Below are positions 29,901-34,554 of a stretch of 34,554 nucleotides of DNA, piece by piece. The stretch is from Gymnopus androsaceus JB14 (Eukaryota; Basidiomycota; Agaricomycetes; Agaricales; Omphalotaceae), in contig ML769916.1 in NCBI GenBank assembly GCA_009733575.1, forward strand, positions 1 through 34,554, written 5' to 3'. How positions within the stretch are numbered: position 1 is the stretch's first letter; every line of letters begins with the position of its first letter. Position numbers and translations under genes: made by a program. The notes under the pieces were generated by a model, which did no database searches, had not been told where the DNA came from, and worked only from the letters and a program-made list of their open reading frames with translations.

Positions 29901-30059
29901 ATACATGCGCTTGGTAGTGGTATAGATGTTGCAGAGGATGGAGACTACAACTTGGAGTTTGAGCATGAAGTGGATGAACTTCTGGTAGAGCATTTACATA
30001 GTCTTACAATATCAGAGAACTACCAGGCGATGCAGAACAATGTAGGTATTATAGAGTAG
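26944..30059 (+). pseudogene. KDZ2 transposase (KDZ superfamily), heavily decayed
   Basis: Ordered KDZ blocks: SGLFPCSLVYPTLAV and VLDFVRRLLLHIAPNYTA (26990-27135), DDPLRRRFANALQWF, a tandem acidic motif (TIEDVV, TIEDIV), CSQCPLCFGG, then after a 27677-27735 intron ESIIVAADACFTQKHSAQ with the first catalytic Asp, VPKSVLDGCLTSFTAADEAH, NMTLLCCHDRPLFTVNMD, RFLYDISCQLHRSC with the second Asp, and SIFHAFGHQWPCQ. The normally Glu-bearing SDGEGCE block reads SDGKGCEHHWH. The tail continues with AQIKAQTKPLP, FDLDVDDNMWLVIGL and PPLWLSNDDVQAGIRAML to an acidic end. Stops include 26992-26994, 27136-27138, 27530-27532 and 28354-28356, with a frame change near 27415. A different KDZ lineage from the KDZ1 enzyme: it lacks the MHGYAH/GTGIEDGE wording. 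Confidence 0.78.
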
Positions 30060-30236
30060 TAAGTAGCTGTTTACAGAGATTTCAATGTACATAAGCAATT
30101 GGATCATGTATTGGATGTTAGACCTCATGAGATTGCTCAGGGTTTAAAAATGCAATAGGTGGTAGTTGAAGTTCAATGTATGACTTTATTTTATTTTATC
30201 CAGATACTTTTGATCATCTGACAAAAAAGTTAGATA

Positions 30237-30511
30237 GGCAGCTGCCCTAATTGAACAGTGAGGTAGGCAGCTGCCCTAACTGAACAGTGAGGTAGGCAGC
30301 TGCCCTAACTTAACAGCGAGGTAGGCAGCTGCCCTAAAAGAAAAGTTAGATGGGCAGCTGCCCTAATTGAATAGTGAGGTGGGCAGCTGCCCTAGCTTAA
30401 GAGTGAGGTAGGCAGCTGCCCTAAAAAAAAAGTTAGATGGGCAGCTGCCCTAACTTAACAGTGAGGCACGCAGCTGCCCTAAAACAAAGTTAGATGAGGT
30501 GGGCAGCTGAG
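30237..30511. repeat. 29-bp periodic subterminal array with GGCAGCTGCC core
   Basis: Perfect GGCAGCTGCC starts at 30237, 30266, 30295, 30324, 30353, 30382, 30411 and 30440, a spacing of exactly 29 throughout. A variant (CGCAGCTGCC) at 30469 keeps the spacing and a last partial copy lies at about 30502. The spacers vary (CTAACTGAACAGTGAGGTA and relatives). It mirrors the three-copy array at the other end of KDZ2. Confidence 0.93.
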
Positions 30512-30519
30512 ATGTAATT

Positions 30520-30883
30520 ACAAATCAATTATTTCTGCTATTTAGTTAGGTTATTACATATACTTATGTATGCATCTTTGGAGTTATGATTGTGGTAAGA
30601 GTTTGTTTGAACACTCTAGTACAACATATTTAATTTTGTTATTTATGTTGTTATAATCTTTTAAATCAGGTGGGCAGCTGCCCAGGTGTACTACATGAGT
30701 AAATGTAACCAGGATGGACATCTATGCATACTGTGGAGAGCAAATAGTAAGATCTAAGCAGTAAGTATAAATGCTAGATGGGGAAAAGAAAGCATAGGGA
30801 GGGCAGCTGCCCTAAAGCTGCAATAGTGTTGCAGCAATATGAGCACCTATATCACTGGATGATATGCATGCAAAATGGATGGA
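30520..30883 (-). repeat. Right terminal inverted repeat of KDZ2
   Basis: Diverged complement of 8665-8893 plus 21598-21720. It includes GGGCAGCTGCCCAGGTGTAC at 30670 (complement near 8830-8855) and AGGGCAGCTGCCCT near 30805 (against AGGGTAGCTGCCT at 8741). Similarity ends at ATGGA, 30883. Confidence 0.7.
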
Positions 30884-30910
30884 CTCTACTTCAAACACGA
30901 CTCGAGAAAA

Positions 30911-31460
30911 ATGCCTAGTCTTCATGGGTAAGTATTGTCCTTTTTTTCTTTTATTGCCCTTTTTTAATTGGTGGACGCAATATTAGTCCTCCCAATTCTA
31001 CTCCAGCCAACCATATCCCTGTCGTGGAACGTCTCATATCCATGTAAGTCTAGTTCCCTATTTGAATACCAACTTAATGGGAAATCCACAGTAATGCTCG
31101 CTATGAAACACCGACTGGTATTTGGAGCCTGACAGCTAATCCAACTACTCAAGCAACCAGAGCATTGGAGAATAATTATCTCAGGCATCTATTTTTCTAC
31201 ATCAGCAATGCCAAAACACTCGATGTTGACACCAAGCAAAAGTACTGGTGCTACTGCCCTCTCTATACTTCTTGCTCCTTGTTACCTCTTTTTCGCAATA
31301 ACGCTGACCAGCAACCACTTATCGAGGTCGCGTCACTTGATGAAGCCCGAAGCGGCCAAAGGTAAGGCTTGCGTCTTTTCTTCATGATGGATATAGATTT
31401 ATTTAAATGAATCTAGCCGTGTAGACAATACTTTTGAGGCTTTTTGGCAGGCTGGGTTGA
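30911..31460 (+). CDS. Small spliced gene just outside KDZ2, unknown function
   Basis: Exons 30911-30927, 30987-31043 and 31092-31361 are joined in frame by GT-AG introns of 59 and 48 bp. It then either ends at the TAA directly after 31361 or is spliced (31362-31450) to a TGA at 31458-31460. About 115-117 residues: MPSLHG, then IPVVERLISINARYETPTGIW, ATRALENNYLRHLFFYI, KQKYWCYCPLYTSCSLLPLF and QQPLIEVASLDEARSG. The pattern is that of a folded soluble protein, but I do not recognise it. The ATG is 20 bp past the candidate KDZ2 duplication, so KDZ2 has replaced its promoter or the gene uses KDZ2 sequence. An open frame in another phase continues to 31626 (GWVEKRQEEVAVVLSATRG) and may be a lost exon. 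Confidence 0.5.
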
Positions 31461-31977
31461 GAAACGCCAAGAGGAGGTTGCTGTTGTCCTCAGTGCAACC
31501 CGGGGTTTGCTCGCTGCAGGTATGACGGTTAAATATACCTCTGGCAAGAGAGGATGGATTGCACGAGGTGCAGGCACGGAAGAAGACTGTGATATTGTTA
31601 CTACAGATGTGTCAGAGGTAGACTGAAACCAGTAAGATATTTCATGTTTCTCCCTTTGCTCAACTCTGATTATGATGCTTTTAGGCCAGATCTTTCGTGT
31701 ATATAGTGAAATAGTACATAGAATTTAAATGATATATTTATAACTTTTTCACAACTTGGTGTGGCCGAAAGATGTTAGATTAGACGAAGAACACAAAATC
31801 AACCCAAGCGTCTAATGGGCGCTTTATGCCGAGGTCGTCCTCAAAAAACATTAACCTCATTTAATGGGAGAAACCCCTGCAGACTTTGGAGACCACTTAA
31901 TAATAGCCAATACTTGAGCCCATGTCAAATTTGATATCATCAGACTAACCTAAGTTTTGGTATGCCTGTTATGCAAG
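31461..31977. other. Intergenic, nothing firm
   Basis: Apart from the open frame to 31626 mentioned with the preceding gene, no feature is seen. The sequence is AT-rich from 31650 to 31760. Confidence 0.4.
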
Positions 31978-32951
31978 TTAACACTCACACCAATCGCACA
32001 CCAAGGTACTTACGGCGGTATGTGTTTTTTCCTTTGAGTACATTCCAAAACTAGTAGGCATCGCTCCTTCCGGCAAATGTGAATGCACACTGCTGCGACC
32101 ACCAGTATACTCCCCATCCTCCCTTTCATCTTCCTCCGACAAAGAAATCATTCTCGAAATCGGACTAGCGCCATAATCCACCTCATAATCCATCCTCTCC
32201 GGATCCCTATCCCTCTGCGACCCATCCCGCGCCAACCTGATCACCTTGGTTCCACGATTTTCCGCCAGCACCGCGTCGAATTTGGCTTGTTTGGGCATCG
32301 TAGAGCCATTACGCGAATCATACGGTGTTGGATCGGGTGGCTCCGCCCAATTGTAATCTAGACCGGGAATTATAAGGCGTAGGCGTAGCTCCAGATCTCA
32401 AGTCATACGGTGTTGGTGTTGATGTCGCAGTACCATTCCGAGGATCATTACATGGCATCGGAGTAGATGAAGTCAGCGTACGCGTGCTTCCGCTGAACAA
32501 GCCTCCACCCGTTTTATCCTTCTTATCTTTCTTCTTATCCTTCTCCTTCTTCAGATTAAGACTAGATGTGGATACGTTGACATTGGAATAGCTGGCGAAT
32601 AAGGAACCGAGTCTGACGCGGCCTGAGGGTGAGGTGGCTGGAAAGAAAGAAAAGTTGGAGTTGAAGTTGGCTATACGTTAGAATGAGAGTAGAGCACATA
32701 CCAATCATCGCATTCGCAGAAGGGTTCAAAACCACCGATGGATGAATACCTAGGATCTGATGTGCGAGATGGGCACGATATTCGCGCGGGACGTATTCCT
32801 CAAAGAGGAGGAGGGAGGAGGATGTGCGTGGGTCGGAGTTAGTGGAGGCATTTCCTGTTAGCGTTGAGAGGTGCCCAATAGCGTTCAAATCCGGATTGGC
32901 GCACGTCAGGTGTAGTAGTTGTAAGAAAGAAGGTAAAAAAGATATCGGCAT
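31978..32951 (-). CDS. Hypothetical host protein, partial model
   Basis: The minus-strand exon from about 32930 to 32702 reads LLQLLHLTCANPDLNAIGHL, then LLLFEEYVPREYRAHLAHQI and HPSVVLNPSANAMI. A GT-AG intron 32701-32638 joins in frame to SGRVRLGSLFASYSNVNV, a lysine run (LKKEKDKKKDKKDK) and repeats of TPYDLRSG / TPTPYNSR. Near 32340-32370 the reading must shift one base (intron or frameshift) into PTPYDSRNGSTMPKQAKFDA, LARDGSQRDRDPERMDYEVD and SLSEEDEREDGEY. Helical N-terminal part and disordered, charged C-terminus; no family named. The start and the last exons are undetermined, as the upstream coding part is not recognisable beyond 32951. Confidence 0.42.
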
Positions 32952-34554
32952 TCAGCGTCGAGAAACAGGTGATAAATATAGATTAAACATTGAGGAACTA
33001 CCGCCAATATTCGTAGGCTCGAAAATCACTTTGAAGATGGCGGAGAGCTACGAACCCAAAGTGGGGGTGCTCGGGACAGGAGCAGATTGTGCACATCTAA
33101 GCTTTGGTAGCAAAAGGACGCTCGACGCTCGTAACCACAACGACTAGCACCAGCGCCATTGGCCACTGGCTACATGTGATTCGTGGTTATGGTCACTAGC
33201 GTGTCGACTAGCAATGGTACTGAACTTTTGTCATATTCTAGCTACTGGAGATGGTGTGGATGAGAACGTCGGCGGCAAGTAGACGGTAGACGGGGATTCT
33301 CACCAGCTTGTGTGGTTGTACAAGCCATCGCGATACCCAGACTTTGAGAGCATCGGAGAAGATGGTCAGGATACGTGGGAGGGCCCTCGAATCTTGCATG
33401 CAGCTTCTGCACCCTAGCCAGTCAGATATTTTCCATAATCTATGATCTCGTTCCCCAGGAACATTGTAGCCCGATAACACGACCTCGACCTCCCGCGGAA
33501 GCTACGACTACGCTGTACGCAACACCAAGTGAACGGTGAGGATTCGCCAACATTTGCATTGAGAACAGTTATGGATGATGGCATTGCAGTCAAGCTAGAG
33601 ATTGCCTGAATCATGGAAAATGAGTCCATGTCGGATTTAGAAAGCAAAGCACACACCAAATTCAGGTAGTTTCCTCCTTGAGTAAGCTAGGGTGTCGAGG
33701 AGTATCGTTCTCTAAAGTAACCCTGATTAAAAGCTGAAGCAAAAGGCGGTAAAAGGCATACCTAATCCATCGAAAGAACTAGGGAAAGATCAGGGTGCTG
33801 TAATAGGAATTCTAGCGAGATAAAATATCAGTATCAGCATAGACTTGGTGCAAGAAGACTCACTCATCCTATATTCTATAGTCTACGTCGCGGTTTCGTT
33901 TCAAAGGGCGTTCGAACTAGGCAGGCAAATTGGATTGGGGCTGATATCCGGGTCGCGCCAGGTTTAAAGATTCCGAATTCCGGGCAGTGTTAAGGAAGGC
34001 ACCATACCCATGCGACCGTCGACGCATTGGGACAAAGCTCTGGATAACGGGCTTTCATGATACCGCTTGGGAGCGTAGGGACAAAGACGTGTACAAGGAG
34101 GCTTGGAGGTCAAAGTCGATGCAGAGGCAGCCAATGAAGGAGCGATTGGGTCTCGAATTTAGATAACCGGGGCGGAAACCGCGATATATATCTCGTTCTT
34201 ATGCACCTAGACATCTAAGGATTACTGAGCGGAGCGTATCAGTCGGAATAAAAGAAGAATTAAAGAAAAAAATACTGCATACCGCTCCCGTTCCCCAAGT
34301 TCCACAAATCCTCTCGGTCTTCTTCTCAAGCGAGGCCTCCAAATATCGATTCAACTTTGCTGAGCTGACCTGTCAATCCGCCAAGACCATTCGAGGCGGT
34401 AACTCAAGCGTTGGATATGTCTCGACTAGAGCCAGGTGTAGATGTAAGAAGCTCCGCGAGACGGAGCTAAAGCCGAAGCCCAACTCGAGAGGTTGACTTG
34501 CGGTATCAAAGCGAATGCTAACGCCGCGACGCCCATTTCAACTACAACATGCCT
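32952..34554. other. Flank with no recognised gene
   Basis: Only short open frames occur, for example minus 33659-33414 and 33480-33238, without family motifs or consistent splice signals. The GC content looks balanced and no transposon ends or repeats are visible. Confidence 0.4.

Larger units (their letters stand above)
8665..30883 (+). mobile_element. KDZ2: KDZ-superfamily DNA transposon interrupted by KDZ1 and a MITE
   Basis: The ends are diverged inverted repeats. The outer left part (8665-8893) resembles the reverse complement of about 30640-30883, sharing for instance TGTAGTACACCTGGGCAGCTGCC-type sequence and GCTGCNACANTANTNCAGCT. The inner left part resumes only after KDZ1, where 21648-21695 matches the complement of about 30520-30565. 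Removing KDZ1 and the MITE leaves about 9.5 kb with a lysine-rich minus ORF, a partner gene and a KDZ transposase, both on the plus strand. Terminal similarity is clearly lower than for KDZ1, so KDZ2 is older, as the nesting also demands. Subterminal 29-bp periodic GGCAGCTGCC arrays lie at both ends. Confidence 0.75.

Noticed and set aside
32824..33147. Plus-strand 107-codon ORF
   Set aside because: Antisense to the exon-intron structure of the minus-strand gene and without recognisable motifs.

Overview
The window is fungal, almost certainly from an agaricomycete (mushroom-forming basidiomycete). Genes are cut by short GT-AG introns of about 50-90 bp, and the recognisable proteins are families abundant in Agaricomycetes: KDZ-superfamily transposases, their partner proteins, a TET/JBP-type dioxygenase and a Ngaro-type tyrosine-recombinase retrotransposon. 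Roughly nine tenths of the window is transposable-element DNA. No rRNA, tRNA or CRISPR was seen.

Layout. (1) 38-6564, minus strand: a structurally complete Ngaro-type retrotransposon with split direct repeats A1...B1-A2...B2, Gag, RT-RNase H and tyrosine recombinase; its A1 repeat carries a 29-bp palindromic unit repeated 21 times. (2) 6565-8656: debris, namely an unidentified decayed ORF and a Ty3/gypsy RNase H-integrase remnant that was itself hit by a solo LTR (5-bp duplication ACAGG). (3) 8665-30883: a KDZ transposon, here called KDZ2 (about 9.5 kb of its own sequence, candidate 8-bp target duplication). Its left terminal inverted repeat is split by a second, complete 12.46-kb KDZ transposon, KDZ1 (8894-21351, perfect 8-bp duplication TCCAAACT, 213-214 bp inverted repeats), and by a 232-bp MITE. 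KDZ1 contains another element (15594-18115). (4) 30911-34554: probable host flank with one small spliced gene whose ATG lies about 20 bp beyond KDZ2, part of a second gene on the minus strand, and sequence in which I recognise nothing.

KDZ1 is the most interesting unit. Besides the transposase it carries four genes: a conserved KDZ-partner protein (minus), a gene with two RNase H1 N-terminal/viroplasmin-like segments (plus, start codons only 46 bp from the partner), a five-exon basic protein gene with no defect (minus), and a TET/JBP-like 2-oxoglutarate dioxygenase gene (minus) that has lost its HxD metal-binding segment. KDZ2 carries its own partner gene and transposase. In both elements most coding damage is in-frame stops that fit C-to-T change (CGA/CAA/CAG to stop), with few indels. 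This looks like methylation-linked deamination or a RIP-like process, in elements that themselves encode a putative methylcytosine oxidase.

Insertion order by nesting: KDZ2, then KDZ1 and the MITE into KDZ2, then the 15.6-18.1 kb element into KDZ1. All domain names rest on motif recognition by eye, and splice sites were placed by frame continuity.
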